This document shows, piece by piece, positions 26,893 to 36,135 of a DNA stretch of 64,000 nucleotides; within the stretch, counting starts at the first letter, position 1, and every line of letters starts with the position of its first letter. Source of the DNA: Chloroflexi bacterium CFX4 (lineage in GTDB: Bacteria > Chloroflexota > Anaerolineae > Aggregatilineales > UBA2796); the NCBI GenBank assembly GCA_021404685.1, contig QWHC01000009.1, positions 62,001 to 126,000 on the forward strand. The letters are read 5' to 3'. The position numbers and the translations under genes are program-made. The notes beneath the pieces are model-generated. The model did not search any database and was not told the origin of the DNA. It saw only the letters and a list, made by a program, of their open reading frames with translations.

Positions 26893-28042
26893 GTCCGCCG
26901 CCTACCGCGCTGGACGTGCGGCGCGCTGGCTGTGGGATCGGCGCGGCGTGTGGCTGCGCGGCGCGCTTGTGGCACTGATCTTGCTCAACCTTGCGCCTGC
27001 TCGCGCTCGCCTGTTGCCAGAGCCGCCCCAGGTCGTCCAGACTGAGCATCCCATTTTGTGTATGCACACGCGCCTTGTGGATGAGGTGGAAGACCTCAAG
27101 GTGTGGCGCACGCTGCGGATGGTGCGCGAGATGGGCGCGCCTGCCATCGTTGAACTGTTCCCGTGGGCATACATTCAGCCGCGAGAGGGTGTCTACGACT
27201 GGCATCATCCTGATCGGATCATCCGCATGGCACGCCAGCAGGGTTTGACGGTCATCGCCCGCTTGGGCATTGTGCCTGCTTGGGCGCGCCCTGACCCGCG
27301 CCTGCAACAGACCTCACTCAACTACCTGCCACGTTCGCGCTACGCCGATTACGCTGCCTTCGTGGCTGCCTTCGCCGCACGCTACCGCGATTCGGTGACG
27401 CACATCATCCCTTGGAACGAGCCGAACCTCTATTTTGAGTGGGGCTTCCGCCAAGTCTTGCCTGAGGAATACGTTGAATTCCTCAGGCTGATTTACGCGG
27501 CGGCGCACGCTGCCAACCCTGCTGTCCAGATTCTGGGTGCGGCGTTAGCGCCGACCCTAGAGCCTGAGTCCAGCGCCAACGGTATGGACGACCTGATCTA
27601 TCTGCGGCGCATGTATGCTGCCGGCGCCGCTGCCTACTTCGACGGGCTGGCAGTCCACACCTACGGCTTCACCTTACCGCCCGACGATCCGCCCGCGCCC
27701 GACCGCCTGAATTTCCGCCGCTACGAACTGCTCCACGCCATCATGCGCGAATTTGGCGACGGCGAAAAGCCCGTCTACATCACCGAGAGCAGTTGGAACG
27801 ATCATCCGCGTTGGGTGAATGCCGTGCGCCCCAGCCAACGGATCGAATATACGCTGGCTGCCCTGCAATACGCCGAGTCCGCGTGGCAGACCGTCCGCCA
27901 CCTGTGCTTTTGGTTCTTCCGCGCACCAACGCTCTACCGCAACTATATGGATGGCTACGCCTTCGTGACCGTTGAGTTTCGCCCACGCCCGATCTATGAG
28001 GAAGTGCAGCGTTGGGCGCGCCGCTGGGATGCTGCGCCGTGA
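26879..28042 (+). CDS. Membrane-anchored clan GH-A glycoside hydrolase-like protein
   Basis: A 387-residue protein with an N-terminal anchor or uncleaved signal (GVWLRGALVALILLNLAPA, residues 23-41) and a TIM-barrel domain. The acid/base candidate is Glu181 in IIPWNEPNLYF, at the end of strand 4, and the nucleophile candidate is Glu303 in VYITESSW, at strand 7. These are the paired glutamates of clan GH-A. LFPWAYIQPREGVYDW near residue 93 is typical of GH5/39/42-like barrels. Substrate unknown; a role on extracellular polysaccharide is likely. It is coupled to the TetR gene upstream and the binding protein downstream (GTGA). Confidence 0.8.
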   Translation: MRAPESAAYRAGRAARWLWDRRGVWLRGALVALILLNLAPARARLLPEPPQVVQTEHPILCMHTRLVDEVEDLKVWRTLRMVREMGAPAIVELFPWAYIQPREGVYDWHHPDRIIRMARQQGLTVIARLGIVPAWARPDPRLQQTSLNYLPRSRYADYAAFVAAFAARYRDSVTHIIPWNEPNLYFEWGFRQVLPEEYVEFLRLIYAAAHAANPAVQILGAALAPTLEPESSANGMDDLIYLRRMYAAGAAAYFDGLAVHTYGFTLPPDDPPAPDRLNFRRYELLHAIMREFGDGEKPVYITESSWNDHPRWVNAVRPSQRIEYTLAALQYAESAWQTVRHLCFWFFRAPTLYRNYMDGYAFVTVEFRPRPIYEEVQRWARRWDAAP

Positions 28043-28854
28043 AGCGTTATCTGACGCGCAACGCCGCCCTTTTCCACACGCTGCGCCGCCTGCTGGCAAC
28101 GCTCTGCTGCGCCTTTCTGTTCGTGCAAGGCGTTCGCTATGGGCGCTATCACTTTCGCCCTGATGTAAGCTGGCAGCGCGTGCAGTCGAGCGGCGTGCTG
28201 ATCGTCGGCATGGATACCAGTTACCGTCCCTTTGCCGTCATGCAGGGTGAGGACATCAGCGGCTTGGATGTGGACATCGCCCTTGAAGTGGCGCGCCGAC
28301 TCGGCGTGCGGATGCAGGTTGCGCCGATGGGCGTAGATGGTCTCTACGACGCACTGCACACAGGCATTGTGGACGCGCTGATCTCAGCCCTGCCGCTCGA
28401 TCCGTTCCGCCTAGATGCCTTCCTCTATACGCGCCCGTACCTTGACGGCGGCTATTTCCTCGTCTCGCGGGATGGGCGCTACCAGACCATGCCCGATCTG
28501 GATGGCAAGCGCTTGGCGGTCGAGTATGGCAGCGTGGGTGATGAGCAAGCGCGCCGCTGGCTGCGCCGTTTGGGCAGCCTGAGCGTTCAGCATCACACCG
28601 AGCCGAGCGCGGCATTGGCAGCCGTCTTTGAGGGCGCCGCAGATGCTGCCTTGGTGGACTACCTGACGGCGCGGCTGTGGCTGCGCGAACACAGCGCGTC
28701 CGATCTGATCATTGCGGCGCAGCCAATCTACTCGGAAGGCTATCGGGCAGTGCTGCGCGTCCGCGATTTGGCGCTGGCGGGCAAGATCAACGCGGCGTTG
28801 GAGGCAATGGCAGCCGATGGCACACTGGCGGCAATCCTTGCCAAGTGGCTGTAG
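28039..28854 (+). CDS. Anchored family-3 solute-binding protein
   Basis: A 271-residue protein from the GTG overlapping the previous stop (GTGA). An N-terminal hydrophobic segment (LLATLCCAFLFVQGV) is followed by an amino-acid-type periplasmic binding domain: VLIVGMDTSYRPFAVMQGED, then SGLDVDIALEVARRLGVR, GIVDALISALPLDP, and DLDGKRLAVEYGSVGDEQA. Usually such domains feed an ABC importer, but no permease or ATPase is adjacent. Here it may instead be a stand-alone sensor or serve a transporter elsewhere. Last gene of the operon. Confidence 0.85.
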   Translation: MKRYLTRNAALFHTLRRLLATLCCAFLFVQGVRYGRYHFRPDVSWQRVQSSGVLIVGMDTSYRPFAVMQGEDISGLDVDIALEVARRLGVRMQVAPMGVDGLYDALHTGIVDALISALPLDPFRLDAFLYTRPYLDGGYFLVSRDGRYQTMPDLDGKRLAVEYGSVGDEQARRWLRRLGSLSVQHHTEPSAALAAVFEGAADAALVDYLTARLWLREHSASDLIIAAQPIYSEGYRAVLRVRDLALAGKINAALEAMAADGTLAAILAKWL

Positions 28855-28886
28855 GGAGCCGTGGTGGCGGGAGTCTGTATTCTTTA

Positions 28887-28937
28887 GTAGGGACTTTGTC
28901 AGAATATGCCTAGGTATATCTGCTGGTGCGTCCCTAC
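28887..28937. terminator. Bidirectional hairpin between convergent genes
   Basis: GTAGGGAC (28887-28894) and GTCCCTAC (28930-28937) form a perfect 8-bp inverted repeat. It encloses the near-palindrome ATATGCCTAGGTATAT. It lies between the convergent binding-protein and phosphoesterase genes and can serve both, though it lacks a T-tract. Confidence 0.45.
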
Positions 28938-28968
28938 ACACTTGCTTGTCAGGCTGCAAACACGAGCG

Positions 28969-29760
28969 CTAAGGGCGCGCTAGCGCATATTGGCGGACGG
29001 TGACCTGTTCGGCTGCCACGGTGACGAGCGCGAACGCAGGCGGCTCCTCAGGCGCTGGCTTGGGAAGGCGCTGTTCGGGATACGAGGCAAACTGGATGAC
29101 CGTGCTTGGCGCGCTGCTGTAGAGAATGCCATCGCGCACCACCTGATAGGCGCGGTGAACATGCCCAAAGAACACGCCACGTAGGCGCTCTTGCGCCGGT
29201 GCCAGCGCGGCGCGGAATGCCTCACCGCAATCGAGCAGCATGGTGCGGAAGCCAAAGCCTTCCCAGCCTTCGGCAATCCACGGCGTATCCAGGGTCACGG
29301 GTGGATGATGCAGGACAATCACCAACGGCGCGCCTTCTGCCGTGCAGAGCGCCCGCAGGTTGGCAAGCTGTGTTTCGGTCAGGGTGCCGCTTGGCACAAA
29401 GCCATTGTTGGAATCCAGCACCGCAACTTGCACGCCGTCCGCTTCAAAGGTGTAATCGTAGCGGCTGGCGGGCGATTCAATGCCGAGCAAGGCATTTTGC
29501 AGCAGCACGGCGTTGTCGTGATTGCCGACGGCATAGCGCACGGGAAAACGCAGCCGCTCCAGCAGGCGGCGCGCCAGATGATATTCTTCGGCAGAGCCGT
29601 ATTCGACCACGTCGCCACTGTGCAGGACGAAGTCTACCTCAAAGGGCAGCGCATTAATCGCATTGACGACCATTTCAAGGTGTTGATGGCTGTTAAAGCC
29701 GTTGTAGGCATAGTCTGTTGTTTTGCCGAGATGCGTATCGCTGATTTGAATGAAGCGCAT
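28969..29760 (-). CDS. Calcineurin-like metallophosphoesterase
   Basis: A 263-residue phosphoesterase with all five metal-ligand motifs: ISDTHLG (residues 6-12), HSGDVVEYG, VGNHDN, VLHHPP and FFGHVHRAY. The layout resembles CpdA-type cyclic-nucleotide phosphodiesterases, but that substrate is only a family inference. It starts exactly at the motif-bearing first strand (MRFIQISDTHLG), so the start is secure. It lies 62 nt downstream of mutY on the same strand. Confidence 0.92.
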   Translation of the reverse strand: MRFIQISDTHLGKTTDYAYNGFNSHQHLEMVVNAINALPFEVDFVLHSGDVVEYGSAEEYHLARRLLERLRFPVRYAVGNHDNAVLLQNALLGIESPASRYDYTFEADGVQVAVLDSNNGFVPSGTLTETQLANLRALCTAEGAPLVIVLHHPPVTLDTPWIAEGWEGFGFRTMLLDCGEAFRAALAPAQERLRGVFFGHVHRAYQVVRDGILYSSAPSTVIQFASYPEQRLPKPAPEEPPAFALVTVAAEQVTVRQYALARP

Positions 29761-29822
29761 AGGTACATCCTTTCCGCTTATTTATACCGAATAATGTCCG
29801 TCTGCGGTAAAGGGCTGTGCGC

Positions 29823-30923
29823 TCAAAATAGACGCTGCTGCCCTGCACGCAAAAAGGCGATCACATGCCGATCTGCGCGGGCAATCGGGAAGCGATCCAG
29901 ATTGGGCAGCAGCACCCATTCACAGGCGGCATAACCAAGCGGGCGCGGCGTGAGCTGATCGGTGTGGCAAGCGTAGGCGTACAGCGTAATCTTGAAGTGC
30001 GTGAAGGCGTGCCGCACTTTGGTCAGCAGTGCGCCAACCGTCACGTTGAGCGCCAGTTTTTCGCGCAAGCCGCGCACCAGTGCCGCCTCTGTGCCTTCGG
30101 AGTCTCGCGCCTGCCCTTGCGGAAATTCCCACAAGCCGCCCAGCAAACCGTGCGGTGAGCGCTGTGCGATGAGCAGCGCCCCTTCGGTATTGTAGAGGAT
30201 TGCTGCGCCTACGTCGTGGTGTGGCGCGGCGGTTTTGGCAGTTTTGATCGGGCGTGCCGCTTGTGTGCCATTGGCAAAAGCACGGCAGAATTCCCGTACA
30301 GGACATTGGGCGCAGTGCGGCGTGCGCGGCGTACAAACTTCACGCCCTAAATCCATGACGGCTTGCGTGAAGGCGGCGGCGGATCCGCGGGGTGCAGCCT
30401 GCGCCAGTTGCTCAGCAAGCTGCCAAAGATGGCGCTGTGCGGCGGGCGACTCAATCGGTTCGGCATAGTCATAGAGGCGCGTCAGGACGCGGATCGCGTT
30501 GCCGTCTAGGGCGGCGGCAGGTTGCCCAAAGGCAATGCTGGCAATGGCGCCAGCGGTGTAGCGCCCAATGCCGGGCAGTTTTTGAAGCGCCTCGACTGTG
30601 TGCGGCAGCTTGCCCTGATGCTCCGCCAGGATGTGCTGTGCGGCGCGCTGCAAATTGCGCGCACGGCTGTAGTAGCCCAAACCTTCCCACAGTTTCAGCA
30701 CGCGCTCCAGAGGTGCTTCCGCCAATGCCTGCACAGTTGGAAAGGCAGCCAGAAAGCGCTCGTAGTAGGGCAGCACAGTGGCGATCTGTGTCTGCTGCAA
30801 CATAATCTCTGAGAGCCAGACGTGATAAGGGTCGCGGCTGGCGCGCCACGGTAGATCGGGCGCGTGTTCGGCATACCACGCCAACAGTGTCGTGAAAAAC
30901 GCTGCGTGCTGCTCCATGTGCAT
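29823..30923 (-). CDS. mutY: A/G-specific adenine glycosylase MutY
   Basis: A 366-residue DNA-repair glycosylase that removes adenine mispaired with 8-oxoguanine. The HhH-GPD domain has the catalytic Glu in SEIMLQQTQ (Glu39), the hairpin LPGIGRYTAGAIASIAFG and the catalytic Asp in AALDGN. The iron-sulfur loop is complete: CTPRTPHCAQCPVREFC gives C-x6-C-x2-C-x5-C. The C-terminal third is the NUDIX-like domain that recognises 8-oxoguanine (ILYNTEGALLIAQRS; GLLGGLWEFPQG). Normal length and apparently intact. Confidence 0.96.
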   Translation of the reverse strand: MHMEQHAAFFTTLLAWYAEHAPDLPWRASRDPYHVWLSEIMLQQTQIATVLPYYERFLAAFPTVQALAEAPLERVLKLWEGLGYYSRARNLQRAAQHILAEHQGKLPHTVEALQKLPGIGRYTAGAIASIAFGQPAAALDGNAIRVLTRLYDYAEPIESPAAQRHLWQLAEQLAQAAPRGSAAAFTQAVMDLGREVCTPRTPHCAQCPVREFCRAFANGTQAARPIKTAKTAAPHHDVGAAILYNTEGALLIAQRSPHGLLGGLWEFPQGQARDSEGTEAALVRGLREKLALNVTVGALLTKVRHAFTHFKITLYAYACHTDQLTPRPLGYAACEWVLLPNLDRFPIARADRHVIAFLRAGQQRLF

Positions 30924-30959
30924 AATCGCACCTCGCCTCTCCGCCTTATTTTGGAAGTC

Positions 30960-31003
30960 GTGAAGATCAAGGATGTGCTGCTCAAAGTGTGCAAAGCACC
31001 TCT
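30960..31003. repeat. Dispersed 44-bp repeat, copy A
   Basis: Begins GTGAAGATCAAGGAT and shares about two thirds of its bases with 33659-33702. Read in frame both copies give VKIKD followed by a similar pattern ending in CK, so they may be relics of one small coding sequence. The rest of this 236-bp gap holds nothing else I recognise. Confidence 0.5.
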
Positions 31004-31159
31004 ACCCCACCCAGCATCTACACGCCTATACCTCAAAAGCAATACCTTTCGCGGTTTGGCACGCTTTAGCTTGCTTGGCGCGCCCACAGGAAATTCCGCC
31101 TCGCCCTGCCGCTCACTCACTCGGCACGGTATGCATGACGGTCAAAGAGGTGCCTGCCG

Positions 31160-33568
31160 TTAATCGCCTTGTGTCCGTGCGCGGGCAATGTAGAGCAGTT
31201 CTTCCATAAAGGTGTTGAAGCCGAGCGCATACTTATCAAGGTAATCTTGCGCCATAAGCTGCGCTAAATCGGCGCGCCCAATGCTGATTAGCGCGCCGAC
31301 GTGCGGGCGAAAGTCGCGCAGCGAGATGTGCAGCACACCCGCTGCGTCGGTCAGGATGCCCCATGCCAGCGTTTTCTTCTCGTTATCATCTTTAGCGGTG
31401 TTAAAGCGCCGCAGCGATGAGGTGGCTGCCACCTGCCCAACGTTGCTGAACACCTCTTGCCCTTTGATGGTGTCGTTGAGCATGTCAAAATGGCTTGGCA
31501 GGCTATCCAACAGGCGCTGCACCGAAGGCGGCAAGCCACCCAACAAGCGGATCGTGCTGGTGCTAAGGCTCTCACCTTTCATGGTCACGTCTTTATAGGC
31601 AAGCATTGCCTCGCCAAATTTTTGAAGCGAACCGAGATACTCAAGGCGCAGGGCTTGTGCATCTGCGCCAAGTTGCGCCATGTTCATGCCTTCAATGCGC
31701 TGCTCCAACATGCGGAAGGCGTAGCGGGTGCGTTGGTGCTGCTCATACAGGTTGGTGAACGGATTGCGAAAGGTGGTTGGGAAAATCCGTTCGTGCGGGC
31801 TAAGGCTGGTGGCGTCAATCGGGATGAGCAGGGCAGGATTTGCCTGACGGGCAGTATCCAACGCCTTAGAGACGAGCTGTGCAGCGGCTTGAATGTCTTT
31901 TTCGCGTTGCGCGCTCAGCTCAGCAAGGGCATGAATGATGGACTCGGCGGGCTTGTAGAGCGGGCTGTAGATCGAACGGTAGAGCAGCAAGAGATCGTTG
32001 ACAGTCAGGCGCAGCTTATCCGAACGCTTGAGCAAGCTACGCCGCACATCCTGCACCAGTTCAACACGCACATGGTTTGTTTCGGCGCTCACTTCAGGCG
32101 CACGCTGCACTTTTTTCAGGCGGGCAGCGCTCAGCGTGTTAGGCGTCTCTAGCGTCAGCGCTGTAAAGGGCGTAACGGAGGCCGGCGCTTGGTTCAGCTT
32201 ACCGCCACGCTGGGCGTGACGGGCTGCCAGCAGCCGCACAAAACGGGTTGCCTGCCCTGTCAGGATTTCGGCGATTGCCATGCCGTTGGCAGCATCAAAG
32301 AAGATGTGCGAGAGGTCGAAGACGCTGCTCTCTGCGGTGCGGAAAATGGTCAGGGCGTGGTCGCCAATGCCGCGCTGTCCACTCCGAATATCGCTCAACC
32401 GATCCTCAGCACGTGCCGCATCCCAGTTGATCAAAATCGGCGCACGGCGCAGTTGGTCAAGCGCTTGCGCGGTAGCGGCGGGCAGCAAACGGCGCAGGGC
32501 GGGCTGTTCACGGCGGCGGGCAGTCCGCAGCGCACGGTCAAGCGTGGCAATCGGTTGCGTCGGCTTGAGGGCAAGCAACTCAGCCGCGATGTAACGGGCG
32601 TGTTCGGCTGCAAAATTGAGCGGGATCAGATAATAGCGCTTGCGAAGGATGACGCCAATTTGCAACTGATCAGGCGGAATGGGCGTGCGTGTATCGTTGT
32701 ATTCGCTGGGCGTTAGGGCGGCACGAATATCCATTTGCTGAAGGTAGGCTTGCAGGGCTGCCTCACGTTCAGCGGCAGCCGTGCGATCCTGCCATTTCTG
32801 CTCATAGGCGCGGCGGCGGTCGCGGCGCACACCCTCTAATGCTTGATTGCAGAAGCGTTCGAACATCTGGCGGCGGTGGGCGATGAAGGTATCTTCAAGG
32901 GTATCCGTCGGCGCGGTGTATGGGCGCGTCTTCAGCCAGCGTTCGGTCAGGCGCGGATCGCCAACTGCATCGCCAATCGCACGCAGCCGCACGCGCTCAA
33001 GCCATTCGCACGCCAACAAATCAGGATAGTGCTTTAGCAGCCATGCTGATGCCATGATCCACGCCGCCAACTCGTCGGCAGCCTCAAGGCGTGCGCTCTC
33101 GCGTCCCAGTGCCTGCTGAAAGCCTGTCGTTTCGCAAGCGTGCCAGCCGGTATCTTCGCGTAAGCCAAACTCGACGTAAAACTGCCAGGTGCCTTCGGGA
33201 AAAGATTTAACAGGGTCTTTGCCGCTCAGCCGCAGCAGCATGTGATAGGCGGCAAGGATAGCAGCCGGTCCGCCGAACAGGGCGCTGTATTTCACCTTAT
33301 CAATGAAGGTCTGCATACCCTGCATCAACAGCGAAAGGTTGCGGCGGCTCTCTTGGACAGGCACGACGCGCTCACGCAGATTTGCCAAGCCAATGCTGAT
33401 CATGGTCGGCACGTTGCCGGCTGGCACAATGCGCGCAATCTCATCGGCAAGGGAAGATAGCTCTGGCAGGGAGAGGTGCGTAAGCTGATCCGTGGTATCG
33501 AGATATTTTCGCAGGCTAAGTGCGGTAAGTTGCTGCGCTTCGTCGTATTCTTGGGTTGCTTGGGTCAT
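31160..33568 (-). CDS. Large conserved-looking protein of unknown function with an HxxxD motif
   Basis: An 802-residue, mostly helical soluble protein with no signal peptide and no family I can name. One region (residues 413-435, FDLSHIFFDAANGMAIAEIL) carries His421-x3-Asp425 in the pattern seen at the active site of CAT-like, BAHD and condensation-type acyltransferases, though nothing else confirms that fold. Residues 225-290 are highly charged and could be coiled coil. It stands alone between mutY and a divergent acyltransferase and is flanked by the two copies of a 44-bp repeat. It is clearly coding: the long frame keeps normal codon use. Confidence 0.65.
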   Translation of the reverse strand: MTQATQEYDEAQQLTALSLRKYLDTTDQLTHLSLPELSSLADEIARIVPAGNVPTMISIGLANLRERVVPVQESRRNLSLLMQGMQTFIDKVKYSALFGGPAAILAAYHMLLRLSGKDPVKSFPEGTWQFYVEFGLREDTGWHACETTGFQQALGRESARLEAADELAAWIMASAWLLKHYPDLLACEWLERVRLRAIGDAVGDPRLTERWLKTRPYTAPTDTLEDTFIAHRRQMFERFCNQALEGVRRDRRRAYEQKWQDRTAAAEREAALQAYLQQMDIRAALTPSEYNDTRTPIPPDQLQIGVILRKRYYLIPLNFAAEHARYIAAELLALKPTQPIATLDRALRTARRREQPALRRLLPAATAQALDQLRRAPILINWDAARAEDRLSDIRSGQRGIGDHALTIFRTAESSVFDLSHIFFDAANGMAIAEILTGQATRFVRLLAARHAQRGGKLNQAPASVTPFTALTLETPNTLSAARLKKVQRAPEVSAETNHVRVELVQDVRRSLLKRSDKLRLTVNDLLLLYRSIYSPLYKPAESIIHALAELSAQREKDIQAAAQLVSKALDTARQANPALLIPIDATSLSPHERIFPTTFRNPFTNLYEQHQRTRYAFRMLEQRIEGMNMAQLGADAQALRLEYLGSLQKFGEAMLAYKDVTMKGESLSTSTIRLLGGLPPSVQRLLDSLPSHFDMLNDTIKGQEVFSNVGQVAATSSLRRFNTAKDDNEKKTLAWGILTDAAGVLHISLRDFRPHVGALISIGRADLAQLMAQDYLDKYALGFNTFMEELLYIARARTQGD

Positions 33569-33658
33569 AACATCTCAGTGCAAGGTAGCCAACGCATGTG
33601 CCTACCATTATACGCGAAATAGTGGGCAGGGCGCGTTACGAATCTAAGGATGGGCATG

Positions 33659-33702
33659 GTGAAGATCAAGGATATAGACTACCAGCTGTGTAAAGAACGC
33701 CT
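33659..33702. repeat. Dispersed 44-bp repeat, copy B
   Basis: Identical to copy A over GTGAAGATCAAGGAT and similar over the next 29 bases. Here it sits inside a 22-codon open frame with ATG and stop (33656-33724, beginning MVKIKDIDYQLCKERL). It lies in the 246-bp divergent gap between the 802-residue gene and the acyltransferase gene. Confidence 0.5.
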
Positions 33703-33814
33703 TAGGGCAGCCGCGCATCGTTAGCAGCGTATCGGAAAAGTAATAAAAGTGGGCAAAAGCGCGCTCTAATAGGTAGGATCATCACGTATACCATCAACTC
33801 AGGGAGAATGCCCT

Positions 33815-34846
33815 TTGCCACTCACCTTTGATCGGCTAACCACTTTAGAACAACTCGCCGCCATCCGCGCCGAATGGAACACGCTTTTGGCGCACAACAG
33901 CATTAATGAGGTTTTCCTGACTTGGGAATGGCAGGATGCCTGGTGGCGCGCCTATCAGCACGGCGAACTCCATGTGCTGATTGCCCGTGATGACAATGGT
34001 GCGCTGTGTGGCATTGCACCGTGGTTTATAGATTTGAGCGATCCAACCGAGCGCGTGCTGCGCCCCATCGGCTGCGTGGACGTGACCGACTATCTGGACA
34101 TCATCGCGCCACATGCTCAGCGCGCCGCCTTCTGTAGCGGCATCGCTGAACAGTTAAAGGCGAGCCGCGACGCCTTTTCACGCATTAACCTGTGTAATGT
34201 GCATGGGCAATCACCCACCTTAGTAGATTTGCCCGCCGCCCTCGAAACAGTCGGCTTCCAAGTTACGCTGCGCCCACAAGAAGTCTGCCCGGTCATCCCC
34301 TTGCCCGAAACCTTTGAAGGTTATCTGGAAAGCCTTGATAAGAAACACCGCCACGAAGCGCGCCGCAAGCTGCGCCGCGCCGAAAACGGCGAGGATAACG
34401 TCGCATGGCATATCGTTGGCAGTGCGGATGACCTTGAAACAGCGCTGGAGACTTTCCTGGCGCTGATGGCTGCCAGCCATCCCAGCAAGGCAGCTTTTCT
34501 GGAAAATGAGCAGCATCGCACTTTCTTCAAGCTGGTGATGCCGCGCATGGCGGATTGTGGCTGGCTGCAACTCGCCTTCCTGACGGCAAACGGCACGCCC
34601 ATCGCCAGCTACCTGAACTTTGACTACGATAACCGCGTTTTGGTCTATAACTCTGGGTTGCAGCCCGAAGGCTACGCGCACCTGAGCGGCGGCATTGTGC
34701 TGCTGCTGCACCTGATCAAGCACGCCATTCAGGAAGGACGGCGCGAGTTCGACTTTTTGCGCGGCAACGAAGACTACAAATACCGCATGGGCGGTCAGGA
34801 TCGCCCTGTGATTGAGATACAGGCGCGCTTGGCTGCTCATCAGTGA
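33815..34846 (+). CDS. BioF2/CelD-like GNAT acyltransferase
   Basis: A 343-residue protein of the PF13480 type (GNAT-like acyltransferases first seen with cellulose and capsule genes). Supporting segments are FLTWEWQDAWWRAY near residue 34, ESLDKKHRHEARRKLRRAEN, and the C-terminal SGLQPEGYAHLSGGIVLLLHLI with FDFLRGNEDYKYRMG. The start is TTG at 33815, supported by AGGGAG 8 nt upstream; the ATG at 33808 is out of frame. It overlaps nothing but is followed directly by a GT4 glycosyltransferase, so a role in decorating a glycan is plausible. Confidence 0.82.
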   Translation: MPLTFDRLTTLEQLAAIRAEWNTLLAHNSINEVFLTWEWQDAWWRAYQHGELHVLIARDDNGALCGIAPWFIDLSDPTERVLRPIGCVDVTDYLDIIAPHAQRAAFCSGIAEQLKASRDAFSRINLCNVHGQSPTLVDLPAALETVGFQVTLRPQEVCPVIPLPETFEGYLESLDKKHRHEARRKLRRAENGEDNVAWHIVGSADDLETALETFLALMAASHPSKAAFLENEQHRTFFKLVMPRMADCGWLQLAFLTANGTPIASYLNFDYDNRVLVYNSGLQPEGYAHLSGGIVLLLHLIKHAIQEGRREFDFLRGNEDYKYRMGGQDRPVIEIQARLAAHQ

Positions 34847-34854
34847 GGGACGCT

Positions 34855-36135
34855 ATGCTGAATATCACACGCATCGCCATCCTGAGCGTGCATACTTGCC
34901 CACTGGCAACGCTCGGTGGCAAAAAAACAGGCGGCATGAACGTCTACATCCGTGAGCTGAGCCGTGAGCTGGGCAAGCGCGGCATCAAGGTAGACGTTTT
35001 CACGCGCAGCCAAAATCCGTGCGTGCCGCACATCAACGAGATGTTGGGCGAAAACGCACGGGTGATTCACTTGCCGGCTGGCGGCGAAGTGCCGCTTGAT
35101 CCTGATCAGGTCTATCCACACCTGCCCGAATTCACCGCCAACGTGCTGCGCTTTGCCGAAGAAAACGGCTTGCGTTACGACCTAATCTACAGCCACTATT
35201 GGCTGAGCGGCGTGGTGGCGCATACGCTGCGCGCCTTGTGGCGGGTGCCTGTCGCGCAGATGTTTCACACACTCGGCGTGATGAAAGACCGCATCGCGCA
35301 CGCCGCCGGTCAGAGTAGCATCCGCCCGGCTGATCTGCGCTCCTTCAACGAGGCAGATATTATGTCGTGGGCAGATCGCTTGATCGCCGCCACGCCCGCC
35401 GAACGCGCCCAGATGTTGTGGCTCTATCGTGCGCCGCGCGCGCGGATCGCCGTGGTGCCGCCCGGCGTGAACCTAGCGCAGTTCCGCCCCATTCCAAGCG
35501 CCGTGGCAAAGGCGGCGCTGGGCGTGCCGCCCGAACAAAAAATGCTGCTCTTTGTTGGGCGCATTGAGCCGCTCAAAGGCGTAGATACGATCTTACAGGC
35601 GCTTGCCGACCTGAAAGGGCAGCAGCCGCATCTCTTGCGGACGCTCACCCTGAGCATCATCGGCGGCGACCCTGACGCCGAACAAGGCGAAAACGCCGAA
35701 ATGGATCGCCTGAAGGCATTGCGCGCACGGCTTGGGCTAGAGGATGTCGTGATGTTTTTGGGCGCGAAGGATCAGGCGGCACTGAACTACTACTATGCTG
35801 CCTCTGAAGCGCTCATCATGCCTTCCGACTACGAGTCGTTCGGTATGGTGGCGCTAGAGGCGATGGCGTGTGGCACGCCGGTCATCGCCTCTGAGGTAGG
35901 CGGCTTGGCGTTCTTGGTGCGCGATGGCGTGAATGGCTACCATGTGCCAGTGCGCGAGCCGCAAGCGCTTGCCGAGAAAATCCAGCTGCTGCTCTGCCAG
36001 CCTGATCGGCGCGCCGTGCTTGGCGCCAACGCCGCACGGGACGCGGCGGAGTACGCTTGGGCGCATATTGCGGATCGGCTGCTGAACGAATTCAGCCAAC
36101 TTGCGCTGCCGATCCGCCAAACGGTCATCTCCTAG
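34855..36135 (+). CDS. Family 4 glycosyltransferase (GT-B, MshA/sucrose-phosphate-synthase-like)
   Basis: A 426-residue retaining glycosyltransferase. The N-terminal HTCPLATLGGKKTGGMNVYI is the nucleotide-sugar loop typical of MshA- and sucrose-phosphate-synthase-like enzymes. The C-terminal donor site has FVGRIEPLKGVDTILQAL and the E-x7-E motif region LIMPSDYESFGMVALEAMAC. The ATG at 34855 is chosen because GAGGGA lies about 4 nt upstream; a GTG at 34843 overlaps the previous stop and is an alternative. Acceptor unknown. Its stop shares the four bases CTAG with the stop of the convergent GH13 gene. Confidence 0.9.
   Translation: MLNITRIAILSVHTCPLATLGGKKTGGMNVYIRELSRELGKRGIKVDVFTRSQNPCVPHINEMLGENARVIHLPAGGEVPLDPDQVYPHLPEFTANVLRFAEENGLRYDLIYSHYWLSGVVAHTLRALWRVPVAQMFHTLGVMKDRIAHAAGQSSIRPADLRSFNEADIMSWADRLIAATPAERAQMLWLYRAPRARIAVVPPGVNLAQFRPIPSAVAKAALGVPPEQKMLLFVGRIEPLKGVDTILQALADLKGQQPHLLRTLTLSIIGGDPDAEQGENAEMDRLKALRARLGLEDVVMFLGAKDQAALNYYYAASEALIMPSDYESFGMVALEAMACGTPVIASEVGGLAFLVRDGVNGYHVPVREPQALAEKIQLLLCQPDRRAVLGANAARDAAEYAWAHIADRLLNEFSQLALPIRQTVIS

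Noticed and set aside
30864..31163. A 99-codon plus-strand frame crossing the mutY start
   Set aside because: No ribosome site or family; only its VKIKD stretch is of interest, reported as a repeat.
31457..32152. A 231-codon plus-strand frame
   Set aside because: Antisense to the 802-residue gene, which has far better length and composition.
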